From Opitutaceae bacterium EW11 (lineage in GTDB: Bacteria > Verrucomicrobiota > Verrucomicrobiia > Opitutales > Opitutaceae), in the NCBI GenBank assembly GCA_003054665.1, contig QAYY01000001.1, positions 671,501-735,500 of the forward strand: a DNA stretch of 64,000 nt, written 5' to 3'. Each line of letters opens with the position of its first letter. Positions within the stretch are counted from its first letter, which is position 1. The position numbers and the translations under genes are program-made. A model generated the notes under the pieces. That model made no database searches, was not told the DNA's origin, and saw only the letters and a list, made by a program, of their open reading frames with translations. Positions 1 through 8,046 of the stretch are shown here, piece after piece.

Positions 1-549
1 GCCGCCCACTTTCTCGGGAGGCGCCACGTTCTGACGTTTGATTTCGAACGGACGCACAAACGATGCATTCAGCCCTCGTTCGCCGAGCTTTCGCGTGACT
101 GCCGCCTCGCGAAACTCACGGAGTATCCGGTCGATCTCGCCTGCCGCGAAGCTCGACTTCATCTCCCCCTCGTAGGTGTAGATTTTTACCGTCGCGATCG
201 AGTTGGCTGCCAGGTCCGCTTCGAAGCCAGGCGGGATCTCCACCGCCGCCCGAATGCGTTTGTCTGAAATCTGCTGCGCATAGTCGGAGGCGGCCGGCAC
301 GAGGCGAAGCTTGGGACTTCCGGCCAACGCCTTCTGCAAGGGTTCGGAGTTGCCGGGACCGATGATCATGACTGCAGGCGTCTCTTCGGCCGCCTTTTTC
401 ACGACCTTCAGGGAAACCGCGGTAAATGCGAACATGATGCCGGGAATAACAAGCGCCGGCACGAGAAGCATGGACAGCAGCGTACGACGATCCCTCAAGG
501 CGTCTCGCATCTCTTTCCCGTACACGGTCCGAATCTGGTTCCAGTTCAT
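1..549 (-). CDS. ABC-2 type exporter permease, NatB-like (partial)
   Basis: N-terminal 183 residues of an ABC-2 family membrane permease; the rest lies beyond base 1 of the window. The protein opens with a short cytoplasmic segment (MNWNQIRTVYGKEMRDALRD) and one hydrophobic helix at about residues 25-48. A large soluble, presumably extracytoplasmic domain follows, as in NatB/CcmB-like ABC-2 exporters. The ATG is 36 bp downstream of the stop of the ATPase gene at 586-1362 on the same strand, so the two very probably form one exporter. By analogy with Bacillus NatAB it may export Na+ or a small toxic compound; the substrate cannot be read from the sequence. Confidence 0.8.
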   Translation of the reverse strand, partial: MNWNQIRTVYGKEMRDALRDRRTLLSMLLVPALVIPGIMFAFTAVSLKVVKKAAEETPAVMIIGPGNSEPLQKALAGSPKLRLVPAASDYAQQISDKRIRAAVEIPPGFEADLAANSIATVKIYTYEGEMKSSFAAGEIDRILREFREAAVTRKLGERGLNASFVRPFEIKRQNVAPPEKVGG

Positions 550-585
550 GCGACGATGGCGTTGTGGCTGGGTGCGGCGGAGAAC

Positions 586-1362
586 TCAGCGGGTTGTGGC
601 AGGCGGGACGTCTTGCCGGGCCAGCGCACTCTCCCCGCCCACCGCGGCGACGAAGATCTCCTCCATGTCCCGCTGGCCGAAACGAGCGCGGAGCGCATCG
701 AGTGTACCCTCCGCCCGGATACGCCCGCCATGGACGATCCCGATCACGTCGCAGAGCTTCTCCACCTCGCTCATCACGTGCGTGGAGTAGATCACCGTCT
801 TTCCGCGTTCGCGGCAGTCGCGGATGAAACGCACAATCGTGCGGGCCGCGAGCACGTCGAGGCCGAGCGTGGGCTCGTCGAAGATCATCACCGCGGGGTC
901 GTGGATGAGGGTGCGAGCGATGGAGACTTTCTGCTTCATGCCCGTGGAAAACTTGTCCGTCCGACGGTCGATGAACTCCCCCATGTCCAGTTCCTCGGTC
1001 AGGCGCCGGGTGCGCACCGCGATCTCGGGATCGCCGAGGCCGTTCAGGCGCCCGAAATAGGTGATGGTTTCCCGCGCCGTCAGCCGTCCGTACAAGGCCG
1101 TGCTCGCCGCGAGAAATCCGACCTGCTTGCGCACCTCGTGCGCCTGGCGGACCACGTCGAAGCCGGCCACGGTTGCCGCACCGCTGGTGGGTTTGAGCAA
1201 CGTGGCAAGCAGGCGGAGGGTCGTGGTTTTCCCCGCGCCGTTCGCGCCGAGCAGCCCGTAGATCTGCCCGGGCTCGACACGAAAGCTCACTCCGTCGACG
1301 GCGCGCACTTCCACGCGTTTTTTGTCGCGGAAGACCTTGGTCAATCCTTCGGCTTCAATCAT
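586..1362 (-). CDS. ABC transporter ATP-binding protein, NatA-like
   Basis: Complete 258-residue ABC ATPase. Walker A GANGAGKT lies at residues 39-46, the ABC signature FSTGMKQ near 138-144, and Walker B VMIFDEP at about 158-164, followed by the D-loop region and a switch histidine in the STHVM stretch. Length and the absence of an extra domain fit the NatA/DrrA-type exporters, which pair with an ABC-2 permease. The partial permease gene follows directly downstream. A LytS-type kinase and LytTR regulator sit immediately upstream on the same strand. That is the gene neighbourhood known for natK-natR-natAB in Bacillus subtilis, so this exporter is probably under their control (inference). Confidence 0.9.
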   Translation of the reverse strand: MIEAEGLTKVFRDKKRVEVRAVDGVSFRVEPGQIYGLLGANGAGKTTTLRLLATLLKPTSGAATVAGFDVVRQAHEVRKQVGFLAASTALYGRLTARETITYFGRLNGLGDPEIAVRTRRLTEELDMGEFIDRRTDKFSTGMKQKVSIARTLIHDPAVMIFDEPTLGLDVLAARTIVRFIRDCRERGKTVIYSTHVMSEVEKLCDVIGIVHGGRIRAEGTLDALRARFGQRDMEEIFVAAVGGESALARQDVPPATTR

Positions 1363-1441
1363 GGGAGGCTGCGATGTGAGGGTGGACGTTCTGCGGCAGA
1401 AAAGACGGGCTCGGAGGAAAATCCGGCCGCCCGCAAAAGCG

Positions 1442-2158
1442 CTATAGGCTCATGCGTTCGCGAAACTCCTGAGCCTGGCGGCGGCTGAGTTCAACCTTGG
1501 CGCCGCCTTTCAAAGTCACGAGCAAGCCCGAACTGAACCAGGGTTCGATCCGGTCGATCCAGGACAGATTGATGATCTGCCGCCGATTGGCCCGGAAGAA
1601 ATACTTGGGGTCGAGGCGCTCCTCCATCGCGTTCAGGGAGCGAAAGAGCTGTGGCTGCGCGTCATCGAAGTGGATACGGGTGTAGTTGCCCTCGCTTTCG
1701 AGAAGGCGGATCGACTTCACCTGCACAAACCAGCACCGCTCGCCCTCGCGGACAAACACCTTGTCCTCCAGCGCGAGCCGGCCGGTCCGGGCCGACTCCT
1801 TGGCGATTCCGATGGCGCGCAGCTTCTCCACCGCCGCGGCCAGCCGCGCGGGGTCCACGGGTTTCATCAGGTAGTCGAGGGCGTTGAACTCGAACGCCCT
1901 CACCGCGAACTCGTCGTAAGCCGTGGTAAACACCACGAGCGGGACGGGCGGCTCCATCGACTCCAGGAGTTCGAAGCCCGACTCGCCCGGCATCTGGATA
2001 TCGAGAAAAATCACGTCGGGCTTGAGTTCGGCCACGCGTTCGCGCGCCTGAGCGGCGTTGGCGGCTTCTCCCACGACTGTCACGCCGGGGTGCGCGGAGA
2101 GCAGCCTCCGCAGTTCGGCGCGGGCCAGCCGTTCGTCGTCGATGATCAGGGCGTTCAT
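1442..2158 (-). CDS. LytTR-family response regulator
   Basis: A 238-residue response regulator. The N-terminal receiver domain (about 1-120) has the acidic pair IIDDE and the phosphoacceptor aspartate at about 53 in FLDIQMPG. The C-terminal LytTR DNA-binding domain (about 135-236) contains the typical strand SIRLLESEGNYTRIH and the FFRANRRQIINLSWI stretch. The start codon overlaps the stop of the upstream kinase gene as ATGA (2155-2158), implying translational coupling. The NatA/NatB exporter genes lie 79 bp downstream on the same strand and are the likely regulatory target. Family assignment is firm; the target is inferred. Confidence 0.95.
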   Translation of the reverse strand: MNALIIDDERLARAELRRLLSAHPGVTVVGEAANAAQARERVAELKPDVIFLDIQMPGESGFELLESMEPPVPLVVFTTAYDEFAVRAFEFNALDYLMKPVDPARLAAAVEKLRAIGIAKESARTGRLALEDKVFVREGERCWFVQVKSIRLLESEGNYTRIHFDDAQPQLFRSLNAMEERLDPKYFFRANRRQIINLSWIDRIEPWFSSGLLVTLKGGAKVELSRRQAQEFRERMSL

Positions 2159-3282
2159 GAATCCGTCCTCAACACCGGCAGCGGGATGATCGCCTCCGCG
2201 AGCACGGAGTCGGAACCTTCCATCCGCAGGTCGAGCGATCCTTTGTCGCCGGTCAGCAGCCGCAGGCGCGCCGCGGCGTTGGCCAATCCGAGCCCGGTCG
2301 ATTTCGATCGAATCGGCGCGGGCTCGACGTGCCCGGGATTCGTCACGCGCAGAACAAGTCGGTCACCGTCGATTCGTGCGCTGATCCCGATCTCCCCTCC
2401 CTCCGGGCGCGTGGAAATGCCGTACTTCACCGCGTTCTCGACCAGCGTCTGAAGGAGCATCGGGGGGACCGGCCACTGGCGGGCGTCGTCGGAGACATCG
2501 AGCCGCATGCGCAGTCGTTCCTCGTGGCGCACTTGTTCGAGCGAGAGATAGTCCGTCACGACCCGCAGCTCCTCCTCGAAGGGAACGGTCTCCAGCTGCG
2601 CCGATTGCAGGGAATAACGAAGCAGGTTGGCCAACTGGGTCACTGCCTGCCGGGCCCTCGACGGATCCTCGTCGATCAGCGCGCGAAGCGAGTTGAGCGC
2701 GTTGAAGATGAAGTGGGGGTTGAGCTGCGACTTGAGGGCGCGAAGCTCCGCGCCCTTCGCCATCGCACCCAGACGAAGCCGCTCAATCTCCAGGCGGTTG
2801 TAGCGGTTGAAGAGGTGGTAGAAAAAATAAACGCAGAGCCACCCCACCAGGAAGATGAAGGAGTTGATCCAGCCGAAGACGAAGACCGCGAGAAGACTGA
2901 CGTGCCGGATCGGCATCCAGCCGAGGACATACGGCTGCCACAGGCAGAGAATGCCCGACCACAACAAGCCCTGAACCGCCGCGAGCCCGAGGATCCGGGG
3001 CCCCAGCGCGCGCCACCCGAGATTCTTCCAGCCCCACCGCTGGATGAGGGGCCGCGCGAAATGAGTCAGAAGCAGCCCGAGAGTGATCTCCTGAATCACC
3101 GCCGGCAAAACGCGGTCACGGACTTCGGCCGGGGGCGGCAGCAGGCTGGAAAAGACAAGCTGAACCGCCAGCAAACCACCCCACGACGCAACCTGGAGGA
3201 TGACGTACAGGCGCTCCTTCGCCTTTTCCCGCCCGGGGGAATCGAACGGTGGGATGGAGAGCTCGGCGACCGAATCGGGCAT
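2155..3282 (-). CDS. LytS/YehU-type sensor histidine kinase
   Basis: A 375-residue membrane kinase. Four hydrophobic segments (about 27-49, 61-80, 96-118 and 127-157) precede a His_kinase domain with the phosphoacceptor His at about 190 in LNPHFIFNALNSL. An ATPase domain follows, with N-box LVENAVKYG and G-box STGLGLANA. The reading frame is open further upstream to 3360. I chose the ATG at 3282 because the extra N-terminus is arginine-rich and unlike the family, and because GAGG lies just upstream of this ATG. The gene is translationally coupled to the LytTR regulator. It is divergent from the ribokinase gene starting at 3476, so the 193 bp between them must hold promoters in both directions. 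Confidence 0.92.
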   Translation of the reverse strand: MPDSVAELSIPPFDSPGREKAKERLYVILQVASWGGLLAVQLVFSSLLPPPAEVRDRVLPAVIQEITLGLLLTHFARPLIQRWGWKNLGWRALGPRILGLAAVQGLLWSGILCLWQPYVLGWMPIRHVSLLAVFVFGWINSFIFLVGWLCVYFFYHLFNRYNRLEIERLRLGAMAKGAELRALKSQLNPHFIFNALNSLRALIDEDPSRARQAVTQLANLLRYSLQSAQLETVPFEEELRVVTDYLSLEQVRHEERLRMRLDVSDDARQWPVPPMLLQTLVENAVKYGISTRPEGGEIGISARIDGDRLVLRVTNPGHVEPAPIRSKSTGLGLANAAARLRLLTGDKGSLDLRMEGSDSVLAEAIIPLPVLRTDS

Positions 3283-3475
3283 ACCTCGGAAATAAACCGA
3301 GCCGTCTCGCACGCGGCAATCTTTGGACAAACGGGCTCGCCGCTGGACCGGCGGAAGCAATCACAACGCCGCCAGCCCGCCCCCCGGGCACTCCGCTTTG
3401 TTTTCGCGCCCGAGTCATCTGGATCCGCCAGCGGCTGGTTGCGTCCCACCGGATACACGACCAACGTTCGCAGCG

Positions 3476-4429
3476 ATGAAACCCCACGTCGTCGTCGTCG
3501 GCAGCTTCGTGCAGGATCTGACTTGGAAGTGCGACGCGTTCCCCCGGGCCGGAGAAACCGTAGTCGGAAAGTTCGTCACCGGCCCCGGCGGAAAAGGATC
3601 GAATCAGGCCGTCGCCTGCGGGCGGGCGGGGGTCAGCACGCTGTATGTCGGGGCGGTGGGCGACGACGCCTTCGCGCGCGACGCCGCGACCTTCTACCGC
3701 GTGGAGAAGATCGGCGCACGTTTCGCGGTGAAGCCGCGCGAGGCGACGGGCACGGCGGCGATCCTCGTCAACCGCGAGGGCCAGAACGAAATCATCGTCG
3801 CGCTCGGCGCCAACGCGGTCCTCGCGAGGAAGGATATCCCCGTCGAAGCCGTCCGCAGCGCCCGCGTGGTCGTCTGCCAATGCGAATCGAATCTCGCCAC
3901 CACCGGATACGTGCTGAAGACCGCACGCGCCGCCGGCGTGACCACGGTGCTCAATCCTGCGCCGATGCGGGCGGACTTTGATCCGCAGCTGCTGCGCCAC
4001 GTCGACATCCTGATTCCGAACGAGACTGAATTCGCTGCGCTGGTGAATCAGGTGCCCGCGTCGGGAGAGACCGAGTTCACAGCGGAGCGGCTCCACGAGC
4101 TATCATCGGAAGGCCTCCACGCACTCATCCGCAGCCTCGGGGTGGCTAACGTGATCGTCACCCTGGGCGGCAAGGGATGTTTCCTCTCCCTGCCGGACCG
4201 CTTCGAATCGATCCCCGCATACACCGGGATCAACGTGGTCGACACCACTGGAGCGGGCGACGCCTTTGTCGGCGGATTTGCCGCGGGTCTGGTGCAGTTC
4301 GAGGGGGATATCGCGGCGGCGGCTCGTTACGGCACCGCGGTCGCCGCGCTCTCGGTCACGAAGTTCGGGACCGCGCCCTCGATGCCGCGGAAGACGGAGA
4401 TCGCTCGCTTCCTGAAGCGGCGCGGTTGA
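3476..4429 (+). CDS. rbsK: Ribokinase-like PfkB carbohydrate kinase
   Basis: A 317-residue PfkB-family kinase, likely phosphorylating ribose or a related pentose with ATP in the cytoplasm. The N-terminal signature GPGGKGSNQAVA is at about residues 37-48. The C-terminal anion-hole motif DTTGAGDAFVGG is at about 256-267, with the catalytic base Asp in GAGD. The frame is open upstream to 3323, but the ATG at 3476 gives the normal family N-terminus (MKPHVVVVGSFVQDL). The gene converges on the ALDH/deoC operon, which handles deoxyribose 5-phosphate. A role in (deoxy)ribose salvage is therefore plausible, but ribose specificity is not proven by the motifs. Confidence 0.88.
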   Translation: MKPHVVVVGSFVQDLTWKCDAFPRAGETVVGKFVTGPGGKGSNQAVACGRAGVSTLYVGAVGDDAFARDAATFYRVEKIGARFAVKPREATGTAAILVNREGQNEIIVALGANAVLARKDIPVEAVRSARVVVCQCESNLATTGYVLKTARAAGVTTVLNPAPMRADFDPQLLRHVDILIPNETEFAALVNQVPASGETEFTAERLHELSSEGLHALIRSLGVANVIVTLGGKGCFLSLPDRFESIPAYTGINVVDTTGAGDAFVGGFAAGLVQFEGDIAAAARYGTAVAALSVTKFGTAPSMPRKTEIARFLKRRG

Positions 4430-4519
4430 CGTCCGGCACCGCCGTGAACGCCCGCGCGCCGCTTTTCCACGAAACGCACGGCGTCTGCGAAGCTCCCGCA
4501 CTCCGCCAATTCCGCCCGA

Positions 4520-5383
4520 TCAGGCGCCGATCGGGTGCCAGACGGTCTTCACCTCGAGAAAATCGCGGATCGCATAGACCGATTCGGTGGAAGCGGAATA
4601 CCAGTCAAAGCCCGCGTCCTCGGTCTGGATGTGGCAGCGTTTCACACTCTCGGCCGCACCGAGCTCGAGCTGTTTGCGCTCTTCGGGTGAGACGACCGCC
4701 GAAAGCCCGCGGAGGTGGGCATGCGTCGAAAACGTCGACAGCATCTCGGCCCGGAAGCCGGTGAGCAGGTTGACCACACCTCCGGGGAGATCGCTCGTGG
4801 CGAGCATCTCGCCGAGCACGACCGCCGGGTACGGCGAGACCTCCGATGCGAGCGCGACCACGGTGTTGCCGCTGACGATCACGGGCGCGATCAGCGAAAC
4901 CAGACCGAGCAGCGAGGGAGCCGCCGGCGCGATCGCGCCGACGATGCCCATCGGCTCCGTCACGCTGAAATTGAAGTACGGTGCGGCGACGGGATTCACG
5001 TTGCCGAGCACCTGCTCATATTTGTCGGCCCAGCCGGCGTAGTAGACGATGCGATCGATCGCCGCAGCGACCTCGCGGCGCACCTCGTCCGTCGCTCCTC
5101 CGAGGGCGATGGCTTCGGCCAGTTCCGCGGCGCGCGGCTCGATCATCTCGGCAAGGCGATAGAGGATTTGCGCGCGGTTGTATGGCGTGCGCCTCGCCCA
5201 CCCCGGGCCGGCCTTCGCCGCGGCCTCGACGGCGTTGCGGAGATCCTTGCGGGTGCATTGCGGCACGTGGGCGACGAAGCGCCCGTCGGCGGTCTTCAGC
5301 GGGAAGACTCGGCCGCTCTCGGAGCGGATGAACGCGCCCCCGACGTACACCTTGGGCGTTTTGTTGATCGGCAAGCGATTCAT
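4520..5383 (-). CDS. Truncated, non-catalytic aldehyde dehydrogenase domain (C-terminal half of a split ALDH16)
   Basis: A 287-residue ALDH-fold protein that covers only the NAD-binding part and stops before a catalytic cysteine segment. No GxxCC-type motif is present. The only ELGG-like stretch is LELGAAESVKR near residue 240, and the C-terminus (DWYSASTESVYAIRDFLEV) does not resemble a catalytic ALDH. In the ALDH16 family a normal ALDH domain is followed by exactly such a shortened, catalytically dead second domain. Here the two parts are separate genes in the same reading frame, divided by one TAA at 5396-5398 and four further codons before this ATG. Together they total about 790 residues, the size of ALDH16. 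The likely role is structural or dimerisation for the upstream ALDH. Only a weak GGA precedes the start. Confidence 0.85.
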   Translation of the reverse strand: MNRLPINKTPKVYVGGAFIRSESGRVFPLKTADGRFVAHVPQCTRKDLRNAVEAAAKAGPGWARRTPYNRAQILYRLAEMIEPRAAELAEAIALGGATDEVRREVAAAIDRIVYYAGWADKYEQVLGNVNPVAAPYFNFSVTEPMGIVGAIAPAAPSLLGLVSLIAPVIVSGNTVVALASEVSPYPAVVLGEMLATSDLPGGVVNLLTGFRAEMLSTFSTHAHLRGLSAVVSPEERKQLELGAAESVKRCHIQTEDAGFDWYSASTESVYAIRDFLEVKTVWHPIGA

Positions 5384-5395
5384 GGCGAAGTCCGG

Positions 5396-6901
5396 TTAGG
5401 AAAGATTCACGTAGTCGGCGAGCCCCTGCCGCCCGCCCTCGCGGCCGAACCCGCTCTCTTTGTATCCGCCGAAAGGTGACGTCGGGTCGAATTTGTTGAA
5501 CGTGTTCGCCCAGACGACGCCGGCCTTCAGCTCGCCCGCGAGCTTGAGGATGCGCGAGCCCTTCTCCGTCCACACGCCGGCGCTCAGCCCGTAGGCGGTG
5601 TTGTTCGCCTTTTCCACCGCCTCCTCGACCGTCCGAAACGTGAGCACGCTCAGCACCGGTCCGAAGATCTCCTCCCGGGCGATGCGGTGGCTCATCGACA
5701 CCTGGGTGAACAGGGTCGGGCGGAAATAGAAGCCCTTCGCCGGAAGCCGGCAGGGCGACTCGTAAAGCTCGGCTCCCTCCTTCACGCCGCTCGCGACCAG
5801 CTCCCGGATCTTTTCCAGCTGCGCCTTCGAGTTGATCGCGCCGACGTCGGTGTTTTTGTCCAGCGGGTCGCCCACGCGCAGCGACCGCAGCCGGAGCTTA
5901 AGCTTCGCCACAAGCGCGTCGGCGATCGTCTCCTGGACCAGCAGGCGGGAACCCGCGCAGCAGACGTGGCCCTGGTTGAAGAAGATGCCATTGACGACTC
6001 CCTCGACGGCCTGCTCGAGCGGAGCGTCGTCGAACACGACATTCGCCGCTTTTCCCCCGAGTTCGAGGGTCAGTTTCTTTCCCGAACCGGCGAGCTGGCG
6101 CTGGATGATCTTCCCGACCTCGGTCGAGCCGGTGAAGGCGACCTTGGCGGCGAGCGGGTGCGACACGACCGCGGCTCCGGTTTCACCCGCACCGGCGACA
6201 ATGTTGACCACGCCCGCGGGCAGTTCGGCTTCCTGAAGTATCTCGGCGAACTTCAGCGCAGTGAGCGGCGTCGTCTCGGCCGGTTTGAGCACGACGCAAT
6301 TTCCCGCGGCGAGCGCCGGCGCGATTTTCCACGCGAGCATGAGGAGCGGAAAATTCCACGGTATCACCTGGCCGACTACGCCCACGGGCGAGACCGATGC
6401 GCCGGGAAAAGCAAAGGCGAGCTTGTCCGCCCAGCCGGCGTGGTAGAAAAAATGCGCCGCCGCCATCGGCACGTCGAAATCCCGCGCCTCCTTGATGGGT
6501 TTTCCGCCGTTCAGCGTTTCCGCGACGGCGAATTCCCGGGCGCGATCCTGCAGAAGCCGGGCGATCCGGTAGAGATATTTGCCGCGCTCGCGGCCCGGGA
6601 GCTTGGACCATACGGACTCCTGCGCACGGCGTGCCGCCTGGAACGCGCGATCCACGTCCGCCGCGTCGGCCAGCGCCACGTCGGCGAGTTTCTTCTCGTT
6701 GCCGGGGTTGATCGTCTCGAACGTGCGGCCCGATTTCGCCGGAACGAAAGCGCCGTCGATGAAGAGATCGTACCGGGTCTTCAGTTTCGGATCGGCGGAC
6801 TCGGGAGCCGGATCGTACGGCCAGAGATCGCCGAAGATGAGTTCGGGCGCGGGCCGGCCCTGCCGGCGGGAGTTGCGGGAAACGCGGGGTGCAGTGGCCA
6901 T
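5396..6901 (-). CDS. Aldehyde dehydrogenase, catalytic (N-terminal half of a split ALDH16)
   Basis: A 501-residue NAD(P)+-dependent aldehyde dehydrogenase. The cofactor-binding and general-base region has IPWNFPLLM, FTGSTEVGK and ELGGK (Glu about 280). The catalytic cysteine is in GHVCCAG at about 312, and the C-terminal EIFGPVLSV and NTFNKFDPTSPFGGYKESG motifs are intact. The gene lies 3 bp after deoC. The expected substrate is the acetaldehyde released by DeoC, or the deoxyribose-derived aldehyde. The N-terminal extension (about 25 residues, basic) precedes IFGDLWPYDPAPES, a lead-in I associate with the ALDH16 group. The stop codon TAA is in frame with the downstream ALDH-like gene. Confidence 0.93.
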   Translation of the reverse strand: MATAPRVSRNSRRQGRPAPELIFGDLWPYDPAPESADPKLKTRYDLFIDGAFVPAKSGRTFETINPGNEKKLADVALADAADVDRAFQAARRAQESVWSKLPGRERGKYLYRIARLLQDRAREFAVAETLNGGKPIKEARDFDVPMAAAHFFYHAGWADKLAFAFPGASVSPVGVVGQVIPWNFPLLMLAWKIAPALAAGNCVVLKPAETTPLTALKFAEILQEAELPAGVVNIVAGAGETGAAVVSHPLAAKVAFTGSTEVGKIIQRQLAGSGKKLTLELGGKAANVVFDDAPLEQAVEGVVNGIFFNQGHVCCAGSRLLVQETIADALVAKLKLRLRSLRVGDPLDKNTDVGAINSKAQLEKIRELVASGVKEGAELYESPCRLPAKGFYFRPTLFTQVSMSHRIAREEIFGPVLSVLTFRTVEEAVEKANNTAYGLSAGVWTEKGSRILKLAGELKAGVVWANTFNKFDPTSPFGGYKESGFGREGGRQGLADYVNLS

Positions 6902-6904
6902 GGT

Positions 6905-7843
6905 TCAGTAGCTCTCGGCGGCTTCGCTGAAGTAGTAGGGCGGTTGGTAGGCGCCGCTCTTCTCCTTGGCGATCTGGCGGAGAAGGTCGTTGAGAAGGGA
7001 GCTCGCTCCGAAACGGTAGCGGGCGTTGGTCAACCAGGCGTCACCGAGCGTCTCCTTCACCGCGACCAGGAAGGTCAGCGCCTGCTTCGCCGAACGGATG
7101 CCACCCGCAGGTTTCATCCCGATCGCCCGGCCGGTCTCCAGATAGAAGTCGCGGATGGCTTCGATCATCACCTGGTTGTTCGCCAGCGTCGCGTTGAGGC
7201 CGGTCTTGCCCGTGCTCGTTTTGATGAAATCGCCGGTTCGCAAGACACGCAGGGCAAGGAAGGAGGCGGCCCGGATGTTGTCGTAGGTCTCAAGCTCGCT
7301 GACCTCGAGAATCACCTTCAGCGCGCACCGGCCACAGGCCTCCCGAACCGCCACGATCTCGTCTTGCACGGGGGCAAACTCGCCGGCGAGAAACGCCCCG
7401 CGATTGATCACCATGTCAATCTCGTCCGCCCCGTCGTCCACGGCGGCTTGGACTTCGCCCAGCCGCGTCTTGAGCGGCGCCTGGCCGGACGGGAAAGCCG
7501 TCGCCACCGAAGCCACTTTTACCGGAGCACGCTCGCCGAGAGCGCGTCGCGCGTGGCGGACCATCGAAGGATAAACACAAACCGCAGCCACGGGAGGAAC
7601 CGAAGCCTCGTCGTGCGGATGCAGCGCCTTGGCACAGAGCGACGCCACCTTTCCCGGGGTGTCTTTGCCTTCGAGTGTGGTCAGATCGACCATCGTCACC
7701 GCGCGGTTCAGGCCCCAGAGCTTGGCCGCTTTTTTCAGGCTGCGCGTGCCGTATTTGGCAACGCGTTCTTCCAGCCCCACGGCGTCCACACTGCCTATCT
7801 CGTCGAACAGGCGCCGGAAGGCACCCTGAGCTGCACTTGGCAT
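6905..7843 (-). CDS. deoC: Deoxyribose-phosphate aldolase
   Basis: A 312-residue class I aldolase that cleaves 2-deoxyribose 5-phosphate to acetaldehyde and glyceraldehyde 3-phosphate. Both signature lysines are visible: DFIKTSTGKTG, with the Schiff-base Lys, and MKPAGGIR. The strands EIDMVINRG and LKVILEVSEL fit the DeoC TIM barrel. The protein is longer than the 220-260 residue enzymes, as in the eukaryote-like DeoC branch. The frame opens at a GTG at 7957, but I use the ATG at 7843 (MPSAAQGAF), which removes an arginine-rich extension. It is the first gene of a three-gene operon with the two ALDH parts; the aldehyde product is their probable substrate. Confidence 0.94.
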   Translation of the reverse strand: MPSAAQGAFRRLFDEIGSVDAVGLEERVAKYGTRSLKKAAKLWGLNRAVTMVDLTTLEGKDTPGKVASLCAKALHPHDEASVPPVAAVCVYPSMVRHARRALGERAPVKVASVATAFPSGQAPLKTRLGEVQAAVDDGADEIDMVINRGAFLAGEFAPVQDEIVAVREACGRCALKVILEVSELETYDNIRAASFLALRVLRTGDFIKTSTGKTGLNATLANNQVMIEAIRDFYLETGRAIGMKPAGGIRSAKQALTFLVAVKETLGDAWLTNARYRFGASSLLNDLLRQIAKEKSGAYQPPYYFSEAAESY

Positions 7844-8046
7844 GCGGCTGACTATCGCCAGCCCCTCCGACGGAAACAACGCGAAACTCGGCGTCGGGGT
7901 GCGTCGGGACGGGATAGAGCGACTCCAAGCGCGCCCGATCGTGGCATCGCCCAGCACCCGCCCTTTCGCCGGCAGCGAGAGGTCCGCTTCGGCCGCTTTT
8001 TGCTCGCTCTCCCGGAGGGCGCGCGGCTTTCGTCGGAGCCGAAGCG

